Part shown: positions 1-11,040 of the stretch, piece after piece
Layout of the letters: every line of letters begins with the position of its first letter
Numbering within the stretch: the first letter of the stretch is position 1
Assembly: GCA_037176705.1 (NCBI GenBank)
Contig: CM073889.1
Location: forward strand, 50,399,596-50,463,595
From: Molossus alvarezi
Lineage: Eukaryota > Chordata > Mammalia > Chiroptera > Molossidae
Direction: 5' to 3'
DNA length: 64,000 nucleotides
The notes under the pieces: generated by a model
The model's input: only the letters and a program-made list of their open reading frames with translations
The model's database searches: none
Told to the model about the DNA's origin: nothing
Position numbers and translations under genes: made by a program

Positions 1-462
1 AGGGGTTAGAGAATATATTTAAAGAAACAATGACAGAAAACTTTCCTAACATGTGGAAGAAAAAATGCATTCTAGTTCAAGAAGCACAGAGAGCCCCAAG
101 TAAAAAGAACACAAACAGGCCCACACCAAGACACATAGTGACTAAAATAGCAAAAATTAAAGACAAAGAGAAAATCCTAAAGGCAGCAAGAGATAAGCAA
201 CAGGATACCTACAAAGGAAACCCCATAAGGCTCTCAGCTGACTTCTCAACAGAAATACTACAGGTCAGAAAGGAGTGGCATAAAGTAATTAGGTCATTAA
301 AACAAGGATCTGGATCCAAGATGACTCTATCCAGGAAGGCTATCATTTAGAATAGAAGGTCAAATAAAGATCTTTCCAGACCGCCCCCCCCAAAAAAAAA
401 GGCTAAGGGAATATATTGACACCAAACCAGAACTGCAAGATATGCTATAAGGACTGATGTAA
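1..462 (+). pseudogene. L1-A ORF1 (RNA-binding protein), C-terminal part, broken
   Basis: ORF1p is the L1 nucleic-acid chaperone that trimerises and coats L1 RNA. Only the C-terminal RNA-binding half is present. Translation from position 30 gives the conserved L1 core (QEAQRAPSKKN, PRHIVTKIAKIKDKEKILKAA, GNPIRLSADFSTE), then runs into a frameshift and stop near 350. The expected end of the frame, by comparison with the other copies, is the TAA at about 460-462. It is separated from ORF2 by about 45 bp, the usual L1 arrangement. Confidence 0.85.
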
Positions 463-507
463 TTAGTAGAAGAAATAGGAAGAAAAATATAACCACACTA
501 AACAAAA

Positions 508-695
508 ATGTCAATAAATAGGAACATGCCAAATATCACCTTAAATGTGAATGGTTTGAATGCTCCAATATAAAGACACAAAGTAGATGACTGAATAATA
601 CAGCACGACTCACATATATGTTGTTTGCAAGGGACCCAGTTTACAACAAAAGACTCACATAGGTTGAAAGTGAAGGGATGGAAAAAAATCTTTCA

Positions 696-732
<37 letters not shown>

Positions 733-3700
733 AGGTAGCAATACTCATGACTGATAAAATAGATTTCAAAATAAAGACCAAAACAGAGATAATGAAGGCC
801 ACCACATAATAATGAAAGGAACTATCCAACAGGAAGATTTTACCTTGGTAAACATATATGCACCCAATATAGGAGCACCAAAATATATTTAAAATCTTTT
901 GGAGGACTTCAAAGGAGAAATCAACAGCAATACAATTATAGCAGGGGACTTCAACACCCCACTGATATCACTGGATAGATCTTCTAAACAAAAAATTAGC
1001 AAGAAAACACAGACTCTAAATGAAGTGCTAGATCAAATGGATTTAATAATTATATACAGAGAATTACACCCCAAAACTGAAGAATTCACATTCTTTTCAA
1101 GTGCACATGGGACGTTCTCAAAGATAGACCACATGTTAGGACACAAACTAAGTCTTTACAAGTTCATGAAGATTGAAATCATATCAAGCATCATCTCAGA
1201 TCACAATGGCATGCAAATAGAAATCAACTGTAACAAGAACATGCAAAGACATTTGAAAAAATGGAGGCTAAATAGCATGTTAATGAACTATGAATGGCTT
1301 ACCATGGAGATCAAGGAAGAAAGTAAAACTTCCTGAAAACCAATTAAAATGAACACACTACAACACAAAATCTATGGGATGCAGCAAAAGCAGTTATGAG
1401 AGGGAAGTTCATAGCACTACAGGCCTACTTCAAGAAGCAAAAAAAAATTATAACAGAATATCTAACCTCACAACTGAAAGAACTAGAATGCAAACAAAAA
1501 GAAAACCCCAGAGCAAGTAGAAGAAAGAAAATAAAGATCAGAGCAGAAACAAATGACATGGAGACCCAAAAAACAATTCAAAAGATTAATGAAACAAAGA
1601 GCTGGTTCTTTGAAAAGATAAACAAGATTGATGGACCCTTAACTAGACTCACCAAGAACAAAGAGAGAGAACCCAAATACACAAAATCAGGAATGAAAGA
1701 GGAGAAATAATAACTGACACCACAGAATTGCAAAGGATTGTTAATTAATATTATAAACAATTATACGGAAAAAAATTCCACAATCTAAGCCAAATACACC
1801 AATTTCTAGAAACACATAGTTTCCAAAAACTGAACCGGGAAGAGATAGGAAACTTCAACAGACCAATAACAACAAAAAAAATTGAAGATGTAATCTAGAC
1901 TCTCCCAGCAAACAAAAGGCCAAGCACGGATGGCTTCATGGGAGAATTTTACTGAGCATTCAAAGAAGAACTAATACCCATTCTCCTCAAACTATTTCAA
2001 AAAATTCAAGAAGTAGAAAGACTTCCAAAGTCATGTTATGAGGCCAGCATAATTCTAATTCCAAAACCAGAAAAAGACACTACAAAGAGAAAACTACAGG
2101 TCAGTATTCCTGATGAACACAGATGCCTAAATCCTAAACAAAATACTAGCGGATCCAGCAATATATCAAAAAGTTATTCAACATGACCTACTGGGATTCA
2201 TACCAGGGGTGCAAGGCTGTTACAATATTCTCAAATCAGTAAATGTGATACACCACATAAACAAAAGGAAAGTTCAGAATCATACGATCATATTAATAGA
2301 TGCCGAAAAAGCATTCAACTAAATCCAGCACTCATTGCTGATAAAAACGCTCAGCAATCTTGGAATACAGGGATCATATCTTGACATAATAAAGGCCATA
2401 TATGAAAGACCTACAGCCAACATCATACTCAATGGGCAAAAATTAAATATATTTTTCTTAAGAACAGGAACAAGGCAAGGATGCTCACTTTTGCCATTCT
2501 TATTGTAAGTTTTAGCCATAGCAATCAGACAGCAAGAAACAATAAAAGGGATCCAAATGGAAAAAAAAGAAGTGAAACTGTCATTATTTGCAGATGACAT
2601 GATACTATATGTAGAAAACCCAAAAGACTCCATCAAAAATTTACTAGTCTTAAGAAATGAATTTGTCAAAGTAGCAGGATACAAAATTAATGTCAAGAAA
2701 TTGATGACATTTATATACACCAATGATAAACTCACAGAAAGTGAAACTAAAAAAAAAAAATCCCATTTACCATCGCAGCAAAAAAATTAAGAAACCTAGG
2801 AATAAACTTAACCAAAGAAATAAAGGACCTATTCGCAGAACACTACAGGTCATTGAAAAAAAGAATTAGAGGAAGATATAAAAAATGGAGGCACATACCT
2901 TGTTCATGGATTGGGAGAATCAACATCATTAAAATGCCACAGTACCTAAAGCAATCTATAAATTCAATGCAATCCCCATCAAAATACTGACATACTTCAT
3001 AGAACTAGAATAAATACTTCAAAAGTTCATATGGAACCAAAAAAAAAAAAAAAAAAAAAAAAGACCTCAAATAACCACTGCAATCTTGAAAAAGAACAAA
3101 GTAGGAGTGATCACATTACCAGATTTCAGGTTATACTACAAAACCACTGTAATCAAAACAGCCTGGTACTAGCAAAAGAACAGGTATATTGACCAGTGGA
3201 ACAGAACAGAGAACCCAGAAATGGACCCAAGGCAATATGTTCAATTAATATTTGACAAAAGGGGCAAAAGCATACAGAGGAGTAAAAACAGATTTTTTAA
3301 TAAATAGTGTTGGAAAAATTGGACAGCTACATGCAAAAAAAAAAGAAAGAAAGTTGACCATCAACTTACATCGTACACAAGAATAAACTCAAAATGGATG
3401 AAAGACTTAAATGTAACTCATGAATTCATAAAAATTCCAGAAGAAAATATAGGCAACAAAATTTCAGATATCATATGCTGCAGAATTCCACTGATATGTC
3501 ACCTAAGACAGCAGAAACAAACGAGTAAATGAACAGCTGGGACTACATCAAACTCAATAACTTCTGCACTGCAAAGGATACAATCATGAAAGTGGAAAGG
3601 CAACCCATTGTATGGGAGAGCATAATTGCCAATGATATATTAGATAACGGGTTAATCTCCAATACATAGAGAGTGCTCAACCAACTACACAAAAGGAAGA

Positions 3701-4335
3701 CAAAGAATCCAATTGAATAATGGGCAGGGGGACTAAATAGACACCTCTCCAAACAGGACATACAAATGGCTAAGAAACATATGAAGAAATGCTCATCATC
3801 ACTAATCATCAGAGAGATGCAAATTAAAACAACAATGAGGTATCACTTCACACCTGTCAGAATGGCTGCCATCAACAAATCATCAAACAACAAGTGTTGG
3901 CGAGGGTGTGGAGAAAAGGGGACTCTAGTGCACTGCTGGTGGGAATGCAGACTGGTGCAGCCACTATGGAAAACACTATGGTGTTACCTCAAATAATTAA
4001 AAATTGAACTTTCATTTGATCCAGTAATTTCACTTCTAGGAATATACCCTATGGAGCCTGAAACATCAATCACAAAGAATATATGTACCTCTATGTTTAT
4101 AGCAGCACTATTTACAATAGTTAAGATCTGAAAACAGCCCAAGTGTTCGTCAGTAGATGAATGGATAAAAAAGCTGTGGTACATATACACAATGGAGTAC
4201 TACACAGCTGCAAGAAAGAAAGATCTCGTATCCTTTGAGACTACATGCAGGGACCTGGAAAGTATCATCCTAAGTGAAACAAGCCAAACAGAGAAAGAGA
4301 AGTTTCATATGATCTCACTTATTTGTGGACTATAA
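508..4335 (+). pseudogene. L1-A ORF2 (endonuclease / reverse transcriptase), broken
   Basis: ORF2p nicks target DNA and reverse-transcribes L1 RNA at the nick. The start is set by the ATG at 508, aligned with the better-preserved start of L1-D. The end is the TAA at 4333-4335. The length, about 3.83 kb, matches the usual L1 ORF2. Visible motifs are the endonuclease blocks (GDFNTPL, SKIDHML, SDHNGM, in the frame 899-1336), the reverse-transcriptase box FADDMILY in the frame starting at 2557, and the C-terminal cysteine block [18 protein letters not shown] near 3895. Numerous stops and frameshifts are spread along it, and adenine runs near 699-728 and 3042-3061 disrupt the frame. Confidence 0.92.
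699..728. repeat. Poly-A run inside L1-A ORF2
   Basis: Thirty consecutive A residues inside the endonuclease region. The L1-B copy has a matching T run at about 28357-28376 on the opposite strand, so this ORF2 site is naturally A-rich and prone to expansion. Confidence 0.95.
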
Positions 4336-4549
4336 TGAACACAACAATCTGAGGAATGGGGTAGTCCCAGAGACGTGGAAGTGGGGTACAGCCTGACAAT
4401 CTCCAGAAGAGTGGGTGGTGGGGGAGAGAGAAACCACAGAACTTATACGCATGTATGCATGAACAATGGACATGGACAACAAACTGGGGCAAGCGCAGGG
4501 AGGGGGGAGGGGGAATCAGTGGGCGAAAAAGGAGAAACATCTGTAACAA

Positions 4550-4552
4550 AAA

Positions 4553-4599
<47 letters not shown>
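4550..4599. repeat. (AAAT)n tail of L1-A
   Basis: About 12 near-perfect AAAT units directly after the 3' UTR. This is the A-rich tail of L1-A, expanded as a tetranucleotide microsatellite. Similar but shorter AAATAAAT tails end other L1 and SINE copies in the window. Confidence 0.95.
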
Positions 4600-5010
4600 A
4601 ATTTTTAAAATGTCTACATCACTGAAAGCAATCTATAGATTTAAAGCAACCCCTATCCAAATACCAACGACATTTTTCGAAGAATTACAGCAAATAATCT
4701 TAAAATATATATGGAGCCAGAAATCACTTTCAATAGACAAAGCAATTTTGAGACGGAAGAATAAAGTTGTTGATAACATGCTACCTGATACCAAACTATA
4801 CTATAAAGCTATAGTAATCAAAATTACATGGTACTGGCAAACAAACAGACATGTAGATCAATGTAGCAGAATAGAGAGTCCAGAAATAATTTCATGGCTA
4901 TATAGTCAATTAATGACAAAGGAGGCAGGAATATATAATGAAATGAAGCAGTTAACTGAATAAATATAGTTGGGAATACTGGAAAAACATATGAAAAAAA
5001 AAGAAACTAA
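4600..5010 (+). mobile_element. Older L1 ORF2 fragment
   Basis: Starts directly after the tail of L1-A. Translation from 4610 gives ORF2 sequence past the reverse-transcriptase core ([40 protein letters not shown]). It is more diverged from the other copies than L1-A is, so it is probably part of the sequence that L1-A landed next to or within. Both ends are truncated. Confidence 0.85.
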
Positions 5011-5814
5011 TATAGTTTGATATTTAGTATTGTGATCCCTCCAACTTTGTTCTTTTTTCTCAAGATTGCTGTGGATATTCAGGGTCTTTTGGTTCCATGT
5101 AAATTTTGAAGTATTTGTTCTAGATCTGAGAAATATGCCAGTGGTACTATGATAGAAATTGCATTGAATCTATAGATTGCTTTGGGTAGTAAGTATGAAC
5201 ATTTCCATTTCAAAGTCACTGTAATAAAAACAGCCTAGTACTGGCACAAGAACAGGTATATATATAGAACAGAACAGAAATTGATCCACAGCATTATGTT
5301 CAATTAATATTTGACAAAGGAGGCAAGAAAATACAATAGATTTAAGACAGTCTCTTCATCAAATAGTATTGGGAAAATTGGACAGGTACATGCAAAAAAA
5401 AAACTGATACCAGACCACTCACTTACACCATACACAAGAATAAACTCAAAATGGATAAAAACCTAAATGTAAGACATAATACCATAAAAATCATAGGAGG
5501 AAACCTAACTAGTAAAATCTAAGACATCTCATATATCAGAATTTTGCTAATACATCTCGTAGGGCAAGACAAACAAAGGTAAAAATAAACAAATGGACTA
5601 CATAAAACTGAAAAACTTCTGTACAGCAAAAAAGAAAAAAAAAATCCTCGAAATGCAAATTGAATCCACTGTATGGGAGATCATGCTCACCAATGATACA
5701 TCTGATAAGGGGTTAATTTCCAAAATATATAAAGATCTCAAACAACAGAACAAAAGGAAGACAAACAGTCTGATTTCAAAAAAATAAATAGGAAAAGGGA
5801 AAACTTCAAAAACT
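5011..5814 (+). mobile_element. L1 fragment with 5' inversion (twin-priming type)
   Basis: Positions 5011-5205 are ORF2 in minus orientation (reverse complement reads ccaaagcaatctatagattc and onward). Positions 5206-5814 are ORF2 in plus orientation, starting at almost exactly the point where the inverted piece ends in ORF2 coordinates (near tactgtaatcaaaacagcc). An inverted upstream segment followed by the sense remainder is the pattern known from twin-primed L1 integration. No 3' UTR or tail follows, so the 3' part was lost later or is displaced. Confidence 0.75.
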
Positions 5815-5824
5815 CATTTATAGT

Positions 5825-5937
5825 CCTGGCCAGTTTGGCTCGGCGGTTGGAGCATCGGCCTCTGGACCAGAGAGTCCCGAGTTCGGTTCCCACTAGGGGC
5901 ATGTACCAAAAAAACAAAAAAACAAATAAGCAAAAAA
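5825..5937 (+). mobile_element. Ves-like SINE, tRNA head only
   Basis: About 83 bp of tRNA-derived head, with a box A-like stretch (tggctcggcggttgg) and a box B-like stretch (gttcggttcc). An A-rich tail with C and G interruptions follows directly. The pyrimidine-rich body found in the other copies is missing. Possible short duplications flank it: catttata at 5815-5822 and catttaca at 5940-5947. Confidence 0.85.
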
Positions 5938-6872
5938 GCCATTTACAATTGCTTCAATAAGAATAAAATACCTAGGAATAAATTTAACCAAGGATGTAAG
6001 ACCTCTATTTGGAACATTATAAGTCACTGAAGAGAGATATTGAGAAAGATACAAATAAGTAGAAGGATTTACTGTGTTCATGGATACAAATCATTAACAT
6101 AATTAAATTGTTCATACTACCAAAAGCAATCTACAAATTCAATGCAATTCTATCAAGATATCAAAAACAAATTTCACAGAACTAGAACAAATGTTTCAAA
6201 GATTTGTATAGTACCACAAAAGAACCTGAATAGCAACAGAGATCTCAAGAAAGAAAAACAAAGTTAAAGGAATCATCATTACCTGATATCAAACTATACT
6301 ACAAGGTCATAGTAATCAAAACAGCATGGTACTGGCATAAAATACAAACATATAGATCAATGGAACAGAATAGAGAACCCATAAATAAATCCACAATTTT
6401 ATGATTAATTAATATTTGACAAAGAGGGCAAAAACTCACAGTAGACTAAAGATTGTCCCTTCCATAAATAATGCTGGGAAAATTGAAATATATTTTAAAA
6501 AATGAAACTAGACCACCTTCTTAAACCACACACAAAAATAAACTCAAAATGGATTAAAGACTTAAATGATAGACTTGAAGCCACAAGAAACCCTAGAAGA
6601 AACAGAGGCAGTAAAATCTTGGAAATTTCTTGTAGCAATATTTTTTTTCCCCCTCTGGCAAGGGAAACAAAAGAATAAACAAATAAATAAATACATAAAT
6701 AAACTCCATTAAACTAAAGAGTTTTTTCACAGCAAACAAACAAACAAACAATAAAAAAAAACATAAACTAAATGAAAAAACAAACCACAGATTGGGAGAA
6801 CATATCTGCTAGTGATACATCTGATAATGAATCAATATCCAAAATATATAAAGAACTTATAAAGCTCAACAC
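5938..6872 (+). mobile_element. Older L1 ORF2 fragment
   Basis: Sense ORF2 sequence from the end of the reverse-transcriptase region (aaaatacctaggaataaatttaacc) down to the distal part (gggagaacatatctgctagtg, aaagaacttataaagctcaac). It is diverged and carries small A-rich and CAAA-type expansions near 6680-6770. It ends abruptly where an L1 5' UTR begins. There is no 3' UTR. Confidence 0.85.
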
Positions 6873-7897
6873 TAGAGGTAAGGAAAAAATGGTGGCATAG
6901 TGAATGGAAGCTACACAGACTGTCCCCCAGGACCAAACTGGAATTACAACTAAATTAAGAAAAGCGATCTGGAAAAATCAACAAAAGAGCAGCTGGAGAG
7001 AACCCTTATAACCAGGAATGTGAAGAGGAACTCAGATCAAGCCTGGTACAAGGTATAGAGGCACAAGAGACCTGGCTGGGGCCCACAGGCATCAGCTGAG
7101 GGCTATCTTAGCATAAAGAGTTCCCTCTGAGAAGTTGAGGATTTAAACCCCAAGCCAGGTTCCCAGCAGAGAGTGGCAGAACAGGGAAAGGCACCCACAT
7201 AACACCTGTCTGTGAAAATCACCAGAGCAGAGGTTCTGCCAGCAGGGAGAGGGGCTGGGAACACCAGCACCTCCCTGAGGGGCCAGGGCACTAAATTAAA
7301 GCTACAGCTACTCACCTGAGGCTCTGGCATAAGGAGGTCAGATTGGACTGGAGTTGTGTGAGGAGAGTCATGGTTTTGTGGCACTAGGAAGGAAGCCATC
7401 AGAAACCCTATGTTGAGTTATTCCCCTATGCTATAGTAGCCATTTTTCTCAAGCAGCCCCTTTCCATTAGAGCTACTTTAGCCCAGGAAGAAGCTACTGC
7501 TCTTCCCTAGGGAATTTAACCCTGTTTGGCTGGGAGAAATACAACCTGAAGCTCTTTAACTGCCAGAGACTACAAACACACCAGTAGGGAGAGACTGGGC
7601 TCTGAAGGCTTTGAACCTTGGACCTGGCTTTCAGATGTTGGGTTTCATGGTTCTGGGGACTGACCTGTGAAGGCTGAGGTCTGGTTCCCCATGCTTAGCC
7701 ATTAACTCATGGTGCAGGATCCATTATTACCAAGCAGAACTTGCCCATAAAAGCAGTTATAGCCTGGGGGAAGCAACTGATTCACCCATTGGAATTTAAC
7801 CCTACCCTGGCTGGGAGAAGTAGAACTTGAGGTTCATTAACAGCCAGAGACTACCACACAGCCAGTAGGCAGAGACAAGTCTCTAAAGGCTTTAGAA
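6873..7897 (+). mobile_element. Orphan L1 5' UTR (promoter-bearing end without ORFs)
   Basis: The start (aaaaaatggtggcatagtg, then gaagctacacagactg and aaactggaattacaacta) lines up with the 5' end of full-length L1-E at 43783-43860. The sequence continues as GC-richer 5' UTR to about 7897, with a two-copy tandem repeat, but no ORF1 follows; an MLT1 LTR begins instead. Normal L1 insertions lose their 5' end and keep the 3' end, so a 5'-only piece implies later deletion or recombination. Confidence 0.75.
7430..7896 (+). repeat. Two-copy tandem repeat, period about 280 bp, in L1 5' UTR
   Basis: The segment around 7441-7612 recurs at about 7721-7892. Shared anchors are ggaatttaaccct (7511 and 7791), ctgggaga, gccagagacta, ccagtagg and ctctgaaggcttt/ctctaaaggcttt. 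The copies differ at many positions, so the duplication is old. Tandem 5' UTR monomers are known from L1s of other mammals. Confidence 0.75.
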
Positions 7898-8318
7898 AAT
7901 GTGACAAGATGTGCAAGACTATATATTCATATAGAACTTGCCTTGCTGGAGTCTCTTACTTCTTGGTTTTGAAAAAGTAAGCTGCCATGCTATGGCTGCC
8001 TATGTTGGGAGGGCATGTAGCAACGACTATAGGTGACTTCTAAGAGCTGAGAACAGCCTCCAGATGACATCCAGCAAGAAACTGAAGCCCTCAATTCTAC
8101 AGCTTCCAGACTCTAACCTCTGCTAACAACTTAAGTGAGCCTTAGCTCAGAACACAACCCTGGCCAGCATTTGATTGTAGCCTCATGTGATTGTAGCAAT
8201 AGAACCCAGTTAAACTATGCCTGGACTTCATATCCACAGACACTAAGATAATAAATCTGCTTTTAAAATCTACTAAGCATATGGTAATTTGTTATGCAAC
8301 AACAGAAAACAAATGTAT
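7898..8318 (+). mobile_element. MLT1-like LTR (MaLR / ERVL-type solo LTR)
   Basis: Matches the MLT1 LTR layout as I know it: gctggagtctcttacttc with ttttgaaaaagtaagctgcc, then cagcaagaaactgaagccct, aacaacttaagtgagcc and gatataataaat-type sequence, ending in tggtaatttgttatgcaaca. No retroviral internal region is visible on either side, so it is probably a solo LTR. It is an old copy with many substitutions and no coding capacity. Confidence 0.8.
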
Positions 8319-9126
8319 GGCTTTCACTCCAATACCCCAAGCAATCTTTTGCTAGTAAGATACTGATGACTAGCTTTTTGTCTCTGTTATTTGTCTTCAT
8401 GTGTAGCAGGAATTCAGACGAGCATGGACATATTTCTTTCATGTTTTAGCCTAAATTACAAAGTGAGGTGCATTTAAAATAGATGTTGGAAATATTAACT
8501 CTTCCTGAATTTATGATGCAGGGACATGGGACTTAAGTTCATGTGCAGGCAGTTCAAGTGTTCTTTGGGACCTATGTATGATGTGAATCATGGCTCAGTT
8601 CTCTACCAATGCATGGACAAAACCCCAAGTCCTTGGCCTGGGCCCATTCCTGTCATCATCAAGGGTGAGGCCTTTCTAGGTGGTACCCTGAAGTAGATGG
8701 ACTGATTCTTTATATTTCTCAAATGCATACATCCCTCAGTGTGACATTTGGCCATTTAATTAAAGGTACAAAGATAAGATCATAAAGAGACATTTTTGGC
8801 ATTTTTAAGCCCCTAGCCTCACATTCATTCATTAGAGTAGCCAGACATAAAAAGTCCATTGGTCTTTTTCTCATTTCACAGGAATAGAAGACATTCCTCC
8901 AAGTCCTGGTTTACTATTATTTTTCTTAATTATTTGTGAACTCTGCATCCATTCTCCATTACTAGAACAATCTCCTTGACCCCCATCAGTACCTACAGAA
9001 GCGATAACTTGCCTGAGAATTTGGCTTCAAACTGAAACTATTTTTGTTCACTATCACTTGAATTCTGAACTGAATCATCTGCTCTGAAGTTGGGGCTGCT
9101 GGAATTTCAGAATAAGTAGAGTGCAT
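8319..9126. other. Unique-looking sequence, no confident repeat or gene
   Basis: No L1, SINE or MIR similarity recognised. It contains the first of two short intervals that look like exons with splice signals (8522-8664, listed separately). Confidence 0.5.
8522..8664 (+). pseudogene. Possible exon relic 1 (weak)
   Basis: A 143 bp interval with an AG acceptor after cttcctgaatttatgatgc and a GTGAGG donor. One frame is open throughout for 47 codons (for example MYDVNHGSVLYQCMDKTPSP) and ends in phase 1. That phase joins in frame with the interval at 9392. I do not recognise the protein. It could be a chance open interval; a gene or pseudogene is only one possibility. Confidence 0.2.
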
Positions 9127-9300
9127 GAAGGACAATGCACCTACAGCCAAATGGTCTGGGTTCTCTCCCTGACTCCTCTTAAATACTCTGTATTTGGGCA
9201 TATTAACCTTTCTAAGCCCTGATTCCTTCATTTGTAAATTGGGATAATACTAATGATTATGAAAAAATAAGAATGAATTTACATCTATATACTTCACAGA
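9127..9300 (+). mobile_element. MIR SINE
   Basis: Follows the MIR core order: ggtctgggttctctcc, a divergent ctctg stretch, then gggcatattaacctttctaagcc, ttccttcatttgtaaattggga and taatactaatg. Diverged, as expected for this ancient mammalian element. Confidence 0.75.
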
Positions 9301-9391
9301 GATGGGGTGCTATTCTAAATGTGTGCAGAAGTGTTTTAAAGTTACCAAATGTCACCTAAATAAAAAGCAAACCCTTATCTTTTTTTCCTAG

Positions 9392-9519
9392 GTTCTCAGC
9401 AGTTGAGACAAATGGAGGAGCTCTTGTCTTTCTGCAATTTGTTGGGAATGGCCATACGAACTGAACCCCAGGGAAATCATGCCCAGTGCTTTCAATGACT
9501 TCCTAGGGATGTGATGCAG
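9392..9519 (+). pseudogene. Possible exon relic 2 (weak, HECT-like motif)
   Basis: A 128 bp interval preceded by a strong polypyrimidine/AG acceptor (tctttttttcctag) and followed by a CAG|GTAGGG donor. In the phase set by the interval at 8522-8664 it reads a peptide containing LLSFCNLLGMAIRT, then an in-frame TGA after 34 codons. LLGMAIRT resembles the 'flG.l.GiAiRt' stretch of HECT ubiquitin ligases. The match is short and the rest does not obviously align, so a decayed HECT-gene exon is only a guess. Confidence 0.22.
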
Positions 9520-9923
9520 GTAGGGAGCCCTGGATTTTGTTTGACACAGTAGTCAATCTCATTTAGGGTTCAAATCAAGAGAGCCTTTATCACTGCACAG
9601 TCTTCCCAAAGGAAGGGTGTTCTGACCTCATATAGTAGGTGACAATGAACTAGCATTCATGATAATAAACGTCTCCAATGACTGTCTTCTTTATCATGAC
9701 CCCTGAGATTAGAAGTTAGGAGTAAGCTAACACTTTAAAATTCTTGCCTCTCTGAACTAATTTGTACTCTGCCAGTAAAACTAGAAAAAGCTTCCTACCT
9801 CCTCTCCTCTGTGAACTATTTGACTCACAGTTCTCAGAACTTGGACATTTTATGATTCTTAACTTTTATTTCTTTACTTTCTGTCTGCCCATGGCAATCT
9901 CATAAGATTCTTTGGCTCATCCT

Positions 9924-10026
9924 GGTGTGTGTGCATATTTGTGTGTGTGACTGTTTGTCGTTGTATATGACTGCGTCTATGTGTGTATTTGTGTGTGTGT
10001 GTGTGTGTGTGTGTGTATTTGTGTCT
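9924..10026. repeat. (TG)n microsatellite, partly interrupted
   Basis: Runs of TG interrupted by catatt, actgtttgtcgttg and tatttg, with the longest pure stretch at about 9989-10016. TG/CA repeats are common in mammalian DNA. Confidence 0.95.
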
Positions 10027-10077
10027 GGTTCCACTTCAAGATTTTTACCCTCTGATTATCCCTTCCAGTTGTAACCT

Positions 10078-10283
10078 TTATGGGCCAGGCACTGTTCCAA
10101 ATTCCATAAATGTGGTGCCCTATTTATTTTTCAAAAAGCAAAGTCATTCTGTATTTTGGGTAAGAAAATTGAAGCACAGAGAGGTTAGGGAAGTTTCTGA
10201 GGTACAATAATTAGTAAATAGCAGAACCATTGTTTAAATTTTGGAGATGAAGTCCAGGTCCAGACTCTTGACCATACCTCTAG
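10078..10283 (-). mobile_element. MIR SINE
   Basis: Reverse-complement MIR: gggccaggcactgttccaaa, then aagaaaattgaagcacagagaggttaggg, agtaaatagcagaacc and ccaggtccagactcttgacca. It directly adjoins a MER5A copy. Confidence 0.85.
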
Positions 10284-10465
10284 TGCTTCTAAACATTGGT
10301 GAACATCAGAATGCCCTGGAAGACTTCTTAGAAGATTAATTCCTGGGCCTCACCTCTAACATTCTTGACTCAGGAAGCCTAGGTAGGGGTCTGAAAATGT
10401 GAATTTACCACAATTCTAGGTGATTCTGATGCTGCTGGTCCAGACACCACATTTTGACACCTGCT
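10284..10465 (+). mobile_element. MER5A-like DNA transposon remnant (hAT-Charlie)
   Basis: Begins ctagtgcttctaaacattgg and contains gaacatcagaatgccctgg, the aggtaggggtctgaaaatg stretch and ctaggtgattctgatgctgctggtcc. This is the order of the short non-autonomous element MER5A. Confidence 0.8.
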
Positions 10466-10696
10466 GCACCACGTATCTGATTATCTAGAAAAGACTCTCC
10501 TCTCCAACCTGCACATTGTTCAGGCCTAAACTATGCATAAGTGATGGTTAAATCCCTGAGTTTCTATGAAACTCTTTTGTCAAGAGGGAAGAACCATAGT
10601 TTCAACATAGAGTGAACCAAATTCTCCAGACATGCCCATTGGCAGCCCAATAGGTATTGGTAGATGGAGAAAGCAAAACCATCAGAGGTTGCATCA
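10466..10696. other. No recognised feature
   Basis: Nothing assignable seen. It forms the left flank of the L1 3' end that follows. Confidence 0.5.
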
Positions 10697-11040
10697 AGGA
10701 GGGACCTGGAGAGCATTATGCTAAGTGAAATAAGCCAATCAGAGAAAGACAAATACCACATGCTCTCACTTATTTGTGGAATATAATAAACAAAGTAAGC
10801 TGATGAAGAAAATACACTCAGAGACATAGCAAGAAGTATGGTTCAGACTGACAGACCTAAGAGGAGGGGGATGAGGTGGTTAGATGAGATAAACCAAAGA
10901 ACTTATATGCATGTATGAGTAACCAATGGATATAGATGGTGATGCTGGGGGTAGGGGTGGGCCGGGATGGGGAAGAGGGTGTCTAGGGGGATAAAAGGAG
11001 AAACATCTGTAACAAAAATACATTTATTTAAAAAAAGAAG
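10697..11040 (+). mobile_element. 5'-truncated L1, 3' end only
   Basis: Last codons of ORF2 (gagggacctggagagcattatg ... ctcacttatttgtggaatataat), the 3' UTR with its G-rich tract (about 10946-10985), ggagaaacatctgtaacaaaaa and a short A-rich tail. About 340 bp, a typical severely 5'-truncated insertion. No convincing target-site duplication found. Confidence 0.9.

Larger units (their letters stand above)
1..4599 (+). mobile_element. L1-A: LINE-1 retrotransposon, nearly complete, cut by window edge
   Basis: Autonomous non-LTR retrotransposon. The window opens inside ORF1. After it come a short inter-ORF spacer (about 463-507), the whole of ORF2 (508-4335), a 3' UTR with a G-rich purine stretch (about 4410-4520), and an AAAT-type tail. 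The 3' UTR closely parallels those at 13020-13260, 16370-16600 and 49330-49560, so these copies belong to related subfamilies. The 5' UTR and the first part of ORF1 lie outside the window, so target-site duplications cannot be tested. Many stops and frameshifts make it non-autonomous now. Confidence 0.95.
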
